Numbered from the stretch's first letter, positions 37,519 through 48,915 are shown. The stretch: DNA of 64,000 nt from Amaurobius ferox (GCA_951213105.1 OX578139.1:72108754-72172753), one strand, 5' to 3'. Notes: generated by a model from the letters alone, not told the origin. Translations and numbers: made by a program.

Positions 37519-38695
37519 CTTCAGCGAGTTTGCCACAGTCCTGTTGAGGATCGCCGGCGTTTATAGGACTTCTCCCTACGGGGCGTTATTTGTCCTCCTC
37601 GGTATCCCTCCTTTGCACCGGGTTCTTTGGAGCCTTTATTTTAAGGATATTTTTTGAAGAAGGAGGCGGGAGTGTTTTTCTGGCTCTCCCCTCCCCCATC
37701 CTGGTGATTTTGACTTTAGGCAGCCCTTTAATGAGATTTCTCCTTCTCGTCGCATTGTCGTGTTCCCTGAGATTCCTGGACCCCTTGGTGTTCGTATTTA
37801 TACCGATGGCTACAGAATCGATGGGAACGTTGGCTTTGCGGTATGTGTTTTTGCTCTGGCACTCTTATCCATGTGATTTCGAAGAAGTTGTCCTCTTACA
37901 ACACGGTTTTTCAGGCCGAGATCCTAGCTATTAAATTCGCGTGCAGCTGGGTTCTGCAAGATGGTAGGAGAGCGATTATATTTACAGATAGCCTTTCTTC
38001 TATCACCGCCTTGGCGTCCATTGGTGGCAAATCGGGGTTTTTACAGTCGATTAAGAACGAAGTTATTCTTGCTAGATCCTTGGTGGAACTTATAGGTGGG
38101 TTCGTTCCCACGTTGGTATCCCTGGTAACGAGGTGGAGGATAATTATGCGAAAGCTGCTGCCCTAGGCGGCGAGCCGCTGGTGGCCCCTGCCCCTTATTC
38201 ATTGCTGCCCAACTATGTTCGGACAGTACTGGGTGAGGAATGGCGGGCCTATGGGGACTCGCTGAATAGAGGTTCGTGCCCGGTTATTCCGTCCGGCCCC
38301 GGATGCTAAATTTCAAATTCAGGATGGGGCTTTGTTTCAGTTTTTATCTGGACATGGCCCCCTTCCCGAGTTACTTATATAGATTTGGTCGTAGGGCGTC
38401 CCCTTTATGTTTGTGTGGTGAAGAAGGGGGTGCCGATCATTATGTTTATGTCTGTTCGATGACTGAGGCCTTTCATCTTGGTAGACCTGCGGACGGACAC
38501 TGAGCGTTTTGGTTAAATAGGGTTCTGGCTCGCCCACAGTCCAACAATCGTATTAGGAACTGTGTCTCGGTTGCTGCCAAGATATGCGAAGAAATTGTAT
38601 AAGGGGGTGATCTGGTTCTGGTCATATATTTTGATCGTTTTGGTATTTGTCTTATTGAAAAGTTGTGTTAAACTTGTTTTTCTTAACCGTCCTTC
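37519..38695 (+). pseudogene. Non-LTR retrotransposon 3' end with RNase H domain, broken
   Basis: Remnant of the C-terminal part of a LINE polyprotein, spread over all frames by several frameshifts. In order: the end of the reverse-transcriptase region (LLRIAGVYRTSPYGALFVLL, about 37541-37600); the RNase H start IYTDGYRIDGNVGFAV (about 37795-37845); NTVFQAEILAIKFACSW and IIFTDSLSSITAL (about 37900-38020); VRSHVGIPGNEVEDNYAKAA (about 38100-38160); and a C-terminal CxC-H-C knuckle (CLCGEE...DHYVYVC, about 38405-38455). Acidic RNase H residues are visible in YTDG, AEILAI and FTDS. This domain order fits I/R1/Jockey-type elements. The 5' part (endonuclease and most of RT) is missing. The non-coding 3' end runs to about 38695, next to an A-element. 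Confidence 0.85.
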
Positions 38696-38710
38696 CCTGG
38701 TCATCCCCTC

Positions 38711-39663
38711 TTTTTACTTTCCTTATATACATAATGTATAAGGAAAGTATTGCGACGGGGTCGAAAATTCGAAATCGAGTTTTCGACGGGAGAGCACGTT
38801 TCAAGCATCCCTGATCATGAATCAAACATTTTTGAAGTGATGTCTGTGTGTGTGTGTGTGTTTGTGTGTGAAAGTATGTGTGTGTGTGTCAGTGAGTCTG
38901 TGGAGACGATAACTGACGAACGAATGGACCGATTCGAACCAAATTTGGTACAAAAATCACAATCTGTAAACACTGGAAGCTTATTGCTTTTATACGTAAT
39001 CGAAAGTTCAGAACTCCCCTAAATTTTCGAATAAAATTTTGAAAAAATCGTCAAAAAATCAAAACCACTAATAAAGTTACGTAAATAGATGTTTCTTATG
39101 TAATTTTTCATTAGAAAACGATTGACATAAATTTTAGAACGCTAACATGAACCGTTCTCGAGATATTGTACATTTTTCAAAAAAAATATTAAAAAGTCAT
39201 ATAAAATGAAAAAAAAATATTTCCTATTGAGAAACATGTTCACTTTTCATATGTAATACCATGCGATAAATTGGGTGACATCATTCTCGTGGATCTAGTT
39301 CGTTCCATTCATGAGAAAAGATACTTTGAGTAATACTTTTGTATTTGAACGCCAATAGTAATTTATCTGCTGTAAGAACAACTTATTTCTTCGTTCATAA
39401 CGCTTGGCGAGATTTTGTCGACAAATTTGGCGGAATGTCGCCAACTTGGCGACTTTTTGAAATGTTGCCAAATTAACGAAAATCTCGCCAAATGGATAAA
39501 AATGAAGCTAAATCAATGAAAATGACGACTAATTGTCGAAAATTCAATATCTTGGAAAGAATATTAGTATCTACTATAAGAAAAACCTATTTTTTTACTG
39601 TAAAAGTAGTAAATTCATTACATTATATAAGGAAAGTCATGTGTTGCCCACATCAGATTTTTT
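38711..39663 (+). mobile_element. A-element, full-length copy (plus)
   Basis: One of the best-preserved copies: tttttactttccttatatac hairpin, gcgacggggtcgaaaa, GT tract (about 38841-38890), tgacgaacgaatggaccgat, the ggcgac block, and the ggaaagtcatgtgttgccca end. Inserted just after the LINE relic. Confidence 0.87.
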
Positions 39664-40830
39664 GTATTAAACAGATGAAATGTTGAAATTTTTAGTGTTC
39701 CGGGTGATTAAGGCTTTGCTTTTGGATGGAATTTTGTAAATATGTAAAATGGTTTTGTAAATATGTAAATTTGTTGTAAATAATATGTAATTTGTAAATT
39801 GGTTGTAAATAATATATTATATATAAATACTTTCAATACTGCCATTTAATGTGTTTACACATTTGGTGCTATGCAGTTTGTTATTGTTGACCCATCCGGC
39901 CTTTGTTTATTTTATTTAATTTTATGTTTTTATTTTCTGGAGTGTTTGGCCTTTTTCTTAAATGATATTTTTTTGTTAATTCAGAAATATATTGTTAGTA
40001 AAGAAAATTTAATTCCTGCAATTGTAATGCAGATGGATTGTAGACTGTGTAACGCCCTGGCCAGGCACCTCTTTTCCCTTTTATTTTTGAATGGATTTAG
40101 GAGTTCTTGGGAGGGAGAATTTGGCTGCTCGGCCGAGGTTACTATTGCCTTGTGCCACTCGTGGCAGGCACCTCGGGCCAGAGATTAAAGGGTAGCGAAC
40201 AGGCTGGTCGCCAAAGGCGGCTAATATAGAATAAATATTTTAGGCAATTAAATTATCAAAGTCGCAGGCTGAGTTTTAAAGGAAACATGCAACAATGTTG
40301 TTGAAGAGAAAGTAAATGATTTATCTGAGTTACTTTTACAGGGTTTGTTTCAACAATAAGAAATTATTTAGGTAAGTTACATTGTAAAATCATATACATT
40401 TATTTGAATAAAGTAAATTTATTTTTTAATTTATTAAATATACATATATTTCTGTTTTTTGGAAACAATAAAATGTGTAATATATAATTATAAAAGTGAA
40501 TATTAAATATATACTCATTTAGATAAAGAAAGAAATTCTTCAAAAATTAGTATTTCCGTAGTTCTGAATTTGTGAGTTTACTCCTTGTGATTGGCTAATG
40601 TTATTTAAAACAACTATTCATATAAAGGTATGCAACTACAAATATTTGACTCAACAGTTTAAGCTATAGTATGTATTCCACTCTCTCTGCATAATTTGGA
40701 GTTTTTGAAAAATGTATTTCATTTGACAGCAAATACTTTTGCATTGCTTAATACTTAGAATATTTGAAATATTAAGTAAAATATTTTATGCATAACATTG
40801 GAAATGTCATATAGATATAATTAGCATAAC
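39664..40830. other. Unassigned sequence
   Basis: 39720-39840 has repeated taaatatgtaaa and ttggttgtaaataatat units. 39860-40210 contains a 105-codon frame (MQFVIVDPSGLCLFYL) and the phrases tggccaggcacctc and gtggcaggcacctcgg. The block from about 39840 (acacatttggtgctatgcag) could be the edge of an LTR element, but no paired LTR is visible. Confidence 0.3.
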
Positions 40831-40841
40831 CGCCAAACACT

Positions 40842-41263
40842 GTTGTTGTTGAGACCCAGACCGTCCGACCTACCAGAAAGGTGTAAGGTAACCGTTTAGG
40901 TTTACCAGAAAGGGGTACGTTGTCTTTAAGGTAACCAGAAATGTGTAAGGCCGGGAAGTGCCACCCAATTTAGACCGGAACTCAGTGGGGGAGGCATCCA
41001 TAGGGACCGCACCCTCCGTCCCCTATCACCAACCTCTCGGATGGACTTGCGGATCCACATATTTAACGTGATCGTACTCCGCATGAACACGACGGCAGTT
41101 GTGGCAGCGCTCAAACCACCTGGCTACCGCGCCCGAAATGTGCCAACAGCACGCGGTGTTCCCAGGTGGTCACCCACCCAAGTACTAACCGCGCGCGATG
41201 CTGCTTGACTTCGGTGATCTAACGAGAACCGGTGTTTTCAGCACTGTAGGGCTGTTGGCCCGC
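40842..41263 (-). mobile_element. 5S-rRNA/tRNA chimeric SINE, copy 2
   Basis: Minus strand: 5S-like head (41260-41142), a very short tRNA-like remnant (cgggcgcggtagcc), the SINE-1 body and a tail with an internal duplication of a taccagaaagg-type block (about 40878-40950). Again no B box: the junction is gcgctgccacaactgccg. Flanked by cgccaaacact at 40831-40841 and 41264-41274. Confidence 0.87.
41142..41260 (-). rRNA. 5S rRNA-like head of chimeric SINE copy 2
   Basis: Contains caccggttctcgttagatca, agtcaagcagcatcgcgcgc, gtacttgggtgggtgaccac and ctgggaacaccgcgtgctgt on the minus strand. The box C region (gggtgaccacctgggaa) is closer to standard 5S than in the other two chimeras. Part of a SINE, not a 5S locus. 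Confidence 0.7.
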
Positions 41264-41274
41264 CGCCAAACACT

Positions 41275-41573
41275 GTTGTTGTTATTGTTGTTGAGACCCA
41301 GACCGTCTGACCTACCAGAAAGGTGTAAGGCAACTGTTTGGACGGCCGGGAAGTGCCACCCAATTTAGACCGGAACCCAGTGGGGGAGGCATCCACAGGG
41401 ACCGTACCCTCCTTCCCCTACCACCAACCTCTCGGCAGGACTTACGGACCCACATGTTTAACGTGATCGTACTCCGCGTGAACACGGCGGCAGTTTTGGC
41501 AGTGGCTGGAATCGAACCCGGGCCTACCGAGTGCAACTCCAGCGAGCTAACCAATGGGCTACCGCGCCCACGC
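41275..41573 (-). mobile_element. SINE-1 copy at the same target site as the chimera
   Basis: Full-length SINE-1 with intact A and B boxes and a (gtt)n tail at its left edge. Its right flank is again cgccaaacact (41574-41584), the sequence that also flanks the neighbouring chimera on both sides. A 12-nt interruption (gttattgttgtt) lies in the tail. Confidence 0.92.
41508..41561 (-). promoter_or_regulatory. Pol III internal promoter of SINE-1 (minus)
   Basis: B box ggttcgattcc (41508-41518) and A box tagcccattgg (41551-41561) on the minus strand, with normal spacing. Confidence 0.78.
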
Positions 41574-41641
41574 CGCCAAACACTCTATTTTAAATGCGCT
41601 TGTATCCTAAATTGTGGATCTTTTGTCCTAAAACTAAATCT

Positions 41642-41910
41642 TTCGTTCGTTCGTTCGTTCGTTACTAATTCCCCCGTTGTCAAGGAGCGCCTGCGCACCA
41701 CGTCCACATGACCCCCAGGGTATCCCATGGCGAAGGGGAGGAGATTTGCAGCTTCACTTTTAAAGAGGCTCCCTGAAGGGCGGAAGTCTGACTTGGCCGC
41801 CTCGACATGACAACAGCCATGCCCGCTGGCGGGATTCTAATCCGCAACCCGGCAATTTAGCGATCAGACGGAAACGCATGTCCCTGACCGCTCGACCACC
41901 GGATCAGCAA
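41642..41910 (-). mobile_element. SINE-2, tRNA Leu/Ser-like head, (gaac)n tail
   Basis: Minus strand: ggtggtcgagcggtcagg (41884-41901) resembles the A-box region of class II tRNAs, ggattagaatcc (41832-41843) is a degenerate B box, and the sequence ends in gaac repeats (41642-41663 on the plus strand as gttc units). A different family from SINE-1: body and tail share nothing with it. Single copy in this window. Confidence 0.75.
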
Positions 41911-43081
41911 ATCATCCATAAATTTACGAACTACTCGATTGGCCTCTTAAAACGTATTAGCAAACAGAAGCGAGTAAGATATCAACACAATTCAGAAGAA
42001 CAAAATTGAAAACCCGAGGACAACGTGAGTTCAGACGAAATAATTGCCAGTAAGTAAAAGTGCAAGTTAACTTCTAAAAGTTTGGCAGGTGAACAAATCG
42101 TTCAGTTTGAGAATTCAGAGTTTTGTGCAACTTTGATTCCTATTTGTTATAGTACTTTGTCTTTAAGAAATCCATCTGATAAGCATAAGTAGATTGATCC
42201 GTCTACGTATATAGATAGACTGATTAAAAATTAAATTATAGTTACATCTTACATTTATTTGAGATAAAAAGAAGCATATACAAAATTAAGTAGGTCAACT
42301 ATGTCTAAAAATATTCTAGCGATATTGAATATACTTTTCTAAAGTCTTGATATTCTTATCCTTATATACTTTTATGTGATATTTATTTATTTTAATAAGT
42401 TCAGATGGCTGTTTACTGATATTTTAATATAAATCTAAAATTCGCTCAGATTGCTGTTTAAAAAAGTTTGTAAAGCATAATCGTCGTTAGGCACAGTATA
42501 TAAAAAGTTAAATTAAGATATCAATTACCTTAATTCAAACTTTATATGCTAGTTTAAAGGAAACATCCGTAAAAGTTTAAAAATTCCGTAAAATTTTCAC
42601 TTTACGGAACTTTTAATTTAATAAGTATATTTTGTTTATATTCATTGTTTCTGAGATAATTTTATAATATCAGTCTCTCCATCTTTCTCATTTTTTTCCA
42701 TGCATTGTTATATTCTGAGTGTAATTTTTTTCTGAAGTTTATTTTTTTTTCATTTCTGGCATTTTATACTATTTTACCAACACAAATATTCTGTTTTTGA
42801 TGTTTTCGTTTAAAAGCATATTTTTATTGTACTATATTTTTGGTGGTTAAGTCATTTTACTTCTTCTTTATTTCCCTTTCTTTGCTTTTGTTTAGGCGCT
42901 GTCATTTTTTGTGTCACAGCCTGTCAATGAAAAACAAAAACCGTAAACATTTTAAAAAAAAATTATAACTAAACATTAGTTTTAATAATTGCTTATTTGG
43001 TTACTGAAGAGCGCTAATATGTTCAAAACCTGGATTCATCAATGATAATTTGCTCTGAATTGGGAAGCGTGCTTCCAGTAC
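41911..43081. other. Unassigned AT-rich sequence
   Basis: No gene or family member recognised. 42640-42850 is T-rich on the plus strand. Confidence 0.4.
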
Positions 43082-44033
43082 AAAAAAATCTGATGTGGGC
43101 AGCACATAACTTTCCTTATATAATGCAATGAATTTACTACTTTTACAGTAAAAAAAAAAATTATTTTTATAGTAGTTATTTATATTCTTTCCAAAATATT
43201 GAATTTTCGTCAATGAGTCGTCATTGATTTAGCGTCATTTTTATCCATTTGGCGAGTTTTTCGTTAATTTAGCAACATTTAAAAAAGTCGCCAAGTTGGC
43301 AACATTCTACCAAATTCTTTGCCAAAATCTCGCCAAGCATTATGGAAGAAGAAATAAGTTATTCTTACAGCAGATAAATGACTATTGGCGTTCAAATACA
43401 AAAGTATTACTCAAAGTATCATTTTTCATGAATGGAACGAGCTAGATCCCCGAGAATGATGTCACGAAATTTATCGCATTGTATTACATATGAAAAGTAA
43501 ACATGTTTTTCAATAGGAAATATTTTTTTTCTATTTTATATGACTTTTTGATATTTTTTTTTAAAAATATGCAATATCTCAAGAACGGTTCATGTTAGCG
43601 TTCTAAAATTTATGTCAATCATTTTCTAATGAAACTATTCATAAGAAATGTCTATTTGCGTAACTTCATTAGTGGTTTTGATTTTTTGACGATTTTTTCA
43701 AAATTTCACTCAAGAATTTAGGGGGGTTCTGAACATTCGATTGCGTATAAAAACAATAGGCTTCCAGTTTTTACGTATTGTGATATTTGTACTAAATGTC
43801 GTTTGAATCGGTCCATTCGTTCGTCAGTTATCGTCTCCACAGACTCACCGACACACACACACACACACACACACACATACTTTCACACACACACATACAC
43901 ACAGACATCACTTCAAAAATGTTTGATTCGTGATCAGGGATGCTTGAAGCGTGCTCTCCCGTCGAAAACTCGAATTCGAATTTTCGACCCCTTCACAATA
44001 CTTTCCTTATACATTATGTATATTAGGAAAGTA
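43082..44033 (-). mobile_element. A-element, full-length copy (minus)
   Basis: aaaaaatctgatgtgggcag start, cgtcatttttatccatttgg block, AC tract (about 43850-43905), and the ctttccttatacattatgta hairpin end. A typical full copy without internal duplication. Confidence 0.86.
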
Positions 44034-44084
44034 ATAGATTGCCTGATTGTAAAGCGATTATGTCTTAAAGGGTAATAAAACCAT

Positions 44085-44140
44085 TAATCACCAACTCTTC
44101 ATTAGGCGCATTAACTACTGAGCTACTGAGGCGGTTAACT
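44085..44140 (-). other. tRNA-like head fragment
   Basis: On the minus strand, cagtagctcagtagttaatg gives a good A box (tagctcagtag) followed by cgcctaatg. No B box follows at the right distance. Likely the 5' end of a decayed SINE or tRNA pseudogene. Confidence 0.35.
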
Positions 44141-44689
44141 TAGCTTTTACACTAAAAGTGAACCGTAGACTAAATCCGCTAGTTTTTACGAGAAAATTTT
44201 GTAGCTAGTTTTTATACGAGAAAATTTTGTAACTAGTTTAAATGATGGACGTTAATATGTCAGTGCAACCCATTATCAATTTACGTCAGACAGTTTTTGT
44301 ATTTATAATGTCTCAATAAATTCCATACGCTAATATTTAGCATCTCGATTAAGTCATATAACGGCATTGCAGTGTTTATTTAAAAGACAGATTCATTACT
44401 TAAACATTTTTTTTATTGATGAATATCCAATTTTGTCTAATTAAGTGACATTTTCCTCATTAGTTAAGCGCTGTGCTAAAAAGGGAAAATATTTACTTAA
44501 GGGTTTTTTCTCATTAACCACTGAATAATAATGAAGATACATTTTCTAAAGCTGTTTAACAAATAATTAATTCATATAATAATTTTTGTACATTGGGTAT
44601 TTACATTTGAGGTTAAGATCTAAAAAGTTAATAAGTTTCGACCCAATTAGTCAATCCATTATTTTAGGCAATATGGTTTTATTATTTTC

Positions 44690-45786
44690 GCTGTATACAT
44701 AGAATAATGTATGGGGGAAACATAGTGACGGAGTCGAAACTTCCAATTAAAGTTTTTGGAGGAAGAACACGTTTCACGCATCTTTGAACACGAATCGAAC
44801 GTTTTTGAAATCATGTCTGTGTGTGTGTGTATATGTCCGTGTGTCTGTAGACGCAATATCTCACGAATGAATGGAACATTTCGAATAGAATTTGTTGCAA
44901 ATATTGCAATCAGTAAATACTTTAATACTATTGATTTTGATAGCAATCGATTGTTTGGAAGACCCTCCCCCCCCTCCAAAATTTTGAACGAAATTTTGAA
45001 ACACTCATAAAAATGTCAAAACCGTCAATAACGTTATGTAAATAATCATTTCTTAAGTATTGTTTCATTAGAAAATGACTCAAAAACTTTAGTACGCTAG
45101 TATGAACCGTTCGTGTGATATTGAACATTTTTCAAAAATCCCAAAAAATAAAAAAAAAATCACATACAGTTAAAAAATATATATATTAACTAATGTGATA
45201 TATATTCACGTGTCATATGTAATATTATGCGATATTTTTTAGCATTATTCTCGTTGACCTAGTCCGTTCCATTCACTTTGGGTAATAGTTTTGTGTTGTG
45301 ACGCATAACAATTCGCCAATAGTCATTTATACATAGGAAATTCTCTTCTCTTCGTTTGTCTGAAAAGCTTGGCAATAAATGTGGCTGGCGAACATGTGGA
45401 CTCATTTAGCGAAATATCGCCAAGTTAGCGATATTTGCCCTCTGTATACGAAAATATCGTCAAAATTGCAAAAATGATACCAATTTAACAAAATGAAGCC
45501 ATATTAATGAAGTAATTATTAAAATATTTTGATATAAGGACTATATTGCCTGTTGCGAATGATTTATCAATATTGATAATTGTCAATTTAAATTTGCGAA
45601 ATTTATGAGTTAATTGGGTACTCCGGAATAATTTTACATGTTGTCTGCCGAAAAAATGTCAAAAGTTCAAATTAACGTTAAAAACATTGTGCTCTTCATC
45701 TTACATCATCTTTTCACAATGAAAAATGCAAATTTATTGATTTATATAAGGAAAAGCATGTGCTGGTTACATAAAATTAGTTTTTA
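44690..45786 (+). mobile_element. Diverged long A-element variant
   Basis: Same layout as A-elements but strongly diverged: hairpin-like start (tacatagaataatgtatg), gtgacggagtcgaaac, GT tract (44818-44832), ctcacgaatgaatggaac, iatatcgccaagttagcg-type block, then the long-variant interior (tgatttatcaatattgata, acatgttgtctgccg) also seen at 18550-18772 and 29540-29740, and a ggaaaagcatgtgctgg end. It links short A-elements, the long variant and the satellite monomer. Confidence 0.65.
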
Positions 45787-45851
45787 CAAAATACGTGATT
45801 TAAAAAATTTAAAAAAAAATGGAAATTGTTTTATAACTTGGAAAAAATAAG

Positions 45852-46385
45852 CAAATATTAATATTTAGAATTCCAACTTTTAAAGCGAAGAAAAACTAGA
45901 TTTAGTATTTTAAACATTTCTGGAGAATAATTTCATCCTAAATCTACATAAACTAAAACTTTTAACAAGGTATGTTTCATATTTATTTAGATGAATATTT
46001 TCTTGTCACCAAAAAAGGTGCATTTAGGTACGCAAATATACACATTTAGAATTCCAACTTTTAAAGTCAAGAAAAACTATAGTACCTCAAACATTTCTAG
46101 AGAATAATTTTATACTAAATCTACATAAACTAAAACTTTCAGAACGGTATGTTCGGTATTTATTTAGATGTATAGTTTAGGACCCCCCAAAAAGACGCAT
46201 TTAAATACGCAAATAAAAACATTTAGAATTCCAACTTTTAGAGCCAAGAAAAACTAGATATAGTATCTTAAACATTTCTGGAGAATTATTTTATCCTAAA
46301 TCTACATAAACTAAAACCTTTAAAAAGGTATGTTCGATATTTATTCAGGTGTATATTTTAGTGTCGCCAAAAAAGATAGAAAATA
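45852..46385. repeat. Tandem repeat, about 179-bp unit, 3 copies
   Basis: atttagaattccaactttta begins at 45863, 46044 and 46221. Each unit continues with aacatttctggagaataatt, cctaaatctacataaactaa and ggtatgttc. Non-coding. Confidence 0.9.
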
Positions 46386-46402
46386 GCAATATTGATTTAA
46401 AT

Positions 46403-46443
46403 AGAGCATAATCAATATTGATTAGCAATATTGATTATGCTCT
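46403..46443 (+). repeat. Perfect hairpin, 18-bp arms, followed by T8
   Basis: agagcataatcaatattg, loop attag, then the exact complement, followed by a run of eight to nine T. It resembles a bacterial intrinsic terminator in form, but in this context it is more likely an inverted duplication at the edge of the tandem repeat. Confidence 0.85.
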
Positions 46444-47106
46444 TTTTTTTAGTTTTGCATACGTGTGTTTATAAAAATCTCAATTTATCTACATTTTACA
46501 GCCATACCAAATGTGAAACATCTGTCTGTAATAGGTTTTGAGAAAAGGTTGCATAAAATTGTGAATTTTAACATTATAAAATAGGCACTTTCACATCTCC
46601 CTAAATGAAGGGGGAAAGAAAGTATACAATTTAAATTAAATTACTCAAATAACTGTAAAAATAACTGTGAAATAAACAAAATGTTAAAAACATTGCAAGA
46701 AACGAATTAGAAACGGTATCAACAAGAGGAGAAAATCAGCAACCTTGCTCAGTACAAAGAGATCATACAACCACAACCAGCAAAAGCAAGAAGGCGTATG
46801 TACTTTCTTACGCTAGTACGGTTGCTCTGACAATTTGTAGTGAAAAAATAATAGGATTATTTTTACATCTATAATCAGCTGATGGTGTTACTTATTTATT
46901 TTACACTGTGTTATTAATAAGTTTTGCTTTAAAGAAAATGCTATGAAGCTTTTTGTCTATGCATGGCTTATAGAATCCCAAGTACTATGAGGTCGTCCTG
47001 AGTATGCATAAACATTTTGTGGAGATTCATAATTCATGTATAAACTTTTGGTTCAGAAGTATGTGACGTGAACCGCATTATTTGGTGCACATAGACAAAA
47101 TATTTC
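46444..47106. other. Unassigned sequence
   Basis: No gene or known repeat of the window recognised. Confidence 0.4.
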
Positions 47107-47120
47107 ACAAGAGAATGGTT

Positions 47121-47498
47121 TTGGGCCAACGGCCGTACCGTGCTGAAAACACCGGTTCTCGTTAGATCACCGAAGTGAAGCAGCATCGGGCGCGGTTAGT
47201 ACTTGGTGGGTGACCACCTCGGAACGCCGCGTGCTGTTGGCCATCTCGGGTGCGGTATCCCCGTGGTTTGCGCGCTAGATTTGCACGCTGCCACAAATGC
47301 CGCCGTGTTCATACGGAGTACGATCACGTTAAACATGTGGGTCCGTAAGTCCTTCCGAGAGGTTGGTGGTAGGGGAAGGAGGGTACGGTCCCTGTGGATG
47401 CCGCCCCCACTGGGTTCCGGTCTAAATTGGGTGGCACTTCCCGGCCGTCCATACAGTTACCTTACACCTTTCTGGTAGGTCGGACGGTCTGGGTCTCA
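47121..47498 (+). mobile_element. 5S-rRNA/tRNA chimeric SINE, copy 3
   Basis: Plus strand: 5S-like head, catctcgggtgcggtatccc tRNA-like remnant, the same B-box-lacking junction (tttgcacgctgccacaaatg) as copy 1, SINE-1 body, and tail hairpin ending in ggacggtctgggtctca. Perfect 14-bp target duplication acaagagaatggtt at 47107-47120 and 47499-47512. Fully sized and cleanly flanked, so this is the reference copy. Confidence 0.92.
47125..47241 (+). rRNA. 5S rRNA-like head of chimeric SINE copy 3
   Basis: About 117 nt with complementary ends (gccaacggcc at the start, gctgttggcc at the end). The internal promoter region has agtgaagcagcatcggg and tgggtgaccacctcggaa. One or two bases are missing in acttggtgggtg relative to the usual acttggatgggtg. 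Carried by the SINE. Confidence 0.72.
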
Positions 47499-47763
47499 AC
47501 AAGAGAATGGTTAAAGTCTCGATCATTTATTTGGACGAATTGTGAAATATAAATATTAAATGCCATTAATAATGCCATTATGTTAATGCCATTAGATTAA
47601 TTTCATATAATTCATAATACCATTAATATTAAATGCCATAATTAAATGACATTGAAAGGGCATTTATCACACGGCCTAGAAAAACACCCATAAACCCATA
47701 AGTTACGTGATTTCAACCGTGATGAAACTGCACTTTAATGAACTTTATATACTTGTTACATGG

Positions 47764-48036
47764 GGTGGGACAGCCAAATGGTTAAGGCACGAGGATTGTA
47801 TTCGGAGGACCCGAGTTCGATTCCGGATTCTGCTCAAAGTGTCCCCGTGTTCATGCAAAGCACGGACACGTTAAATATGTGGATCTAAAAGTCTTTCCGA
47901 GAGGTTGATGGTAGAGGAAGGAGGTTACTGTCCCTATGGATATAGTCCCCAGTGGATTCCGGTCTAATTTGGGTGCCACTATTCCTGCCATTCAAAAAGA
48001 TACCTTACACTTTTGGGAAGGTTGATCGGTATGAGT
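47764..48036 (+). mobile_element. Old, diverged SINE-1 relative
   Basis: acagccaaatggttaaggca (A-box region) and gagttcgattccgg (B box), then cacgttaaatatgtgg, ttccgagaggttgatgg and a tail (ccttacacttttgggaaggt). Same order as SINE-1 with many substitutions. The tail stem can no longer pair. Confidence 0.8.
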
Positions 48037-48239
48037 CAAAAGAAATAAAGATACTTGTTAGACGTTTTGATTCCATTATTTATACGTTTACTATATATTT
48101 TCATTTATATTTACAACCTTTGTTCATGTTTTTATGTGCATTATAAACGTTTCTTTCATCTATCAAGTAATTAGTATTGCCGTCTTTTGATCAAGTGATA
48201 ATTAGTCCGTGTGACAGGCAGTAAAACTTCAAAGAATAG

Positions 48240-48915
48240 TATGAGGCTTTGTAACCAAAATTATCTAGCCCTCAGGAAATACATTGTTAAAGCATTGTTA
48301 AAATATAAGAATGCGGTCTTGCAACCAGAACTATCTACCATTCTAAAAGCTAAGAAAATACGCTGTTAAAGCAATATTTGTGCCATGTGTTTACTCTCAA
48401 AGAAAAAAAATGAATGAAAATACTGTTAAACGATAAATTGTCTTAGATAAATTGGACCGGTTGTAACCAAAAATATCTACCGTAATAAAAATATTAAACA
48501 AAATCATTGTAAAAGTAATAGTTATGCCAAATATCTACCACTCCAAATAACTAAAGAAAAACGTTGTTAATATATTGTTGAAAGAAAAGATTGCACCCCT
48601 GTTACCAGAACTATCTACCGCTCAAAATGGTTAAGGGAATACATTGCTAAAGTAATAGTTGTGCCATCTATCTACAACTCTAAACAACTAATTAAAAACA
48701 TTGTTAAAGCAATAGTTGTACCGTCTATCTATAACTTTAAACAACTAAGGAAAAACATTGATAAAGTAATAATTGTGCCATCCATCTACAACTCTACACA
48801 ACTAATGAAAAACATTGTTAAAGTCATAATTGTGTCGTCTACCTACAACTCTAAACAACCAAGGAAAAACATTGTTAAAGCATTTTTAAAAGTTAACGTT
48901 AGGGTCTTGTAATCA
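48240..48915. repeat. Minisatellite, 57-bp unit, degenerating leftwards
   Basis: Clear from about 48655 with units containing gtgccatctatctacaac and aaaaacattgttaaagcaa, and recognisable but decayed from 48240. Because 57 is a multiple of three, an 83-codon frame (48661-48912) remains open with a 19-residue periodic peptide (VPSIYNSKQL type). Translation is not indicated. Confidence 0.88.

Noticed and set aside
39840..40210. Edge of an LTR retrotransposon (acacatttggtgctatgcag as LTR end and primer site)
   Set aside because: No paired LTR, no polypurine tract and no gag or pol sequence nearby.
46403..46443. Intrinsic transcription terminator (hairpin plus T run)
   Set aside because: The surroundings are eukaryotic repeats with no gene upstream; inverted duplication is more likely.
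47125..47241. A genuine 5S rRNA gene
   Set aside because: Flanked with the SINE body by one target-site duplication, missing bases near box C, and found at three dispersed sites in both orientations.
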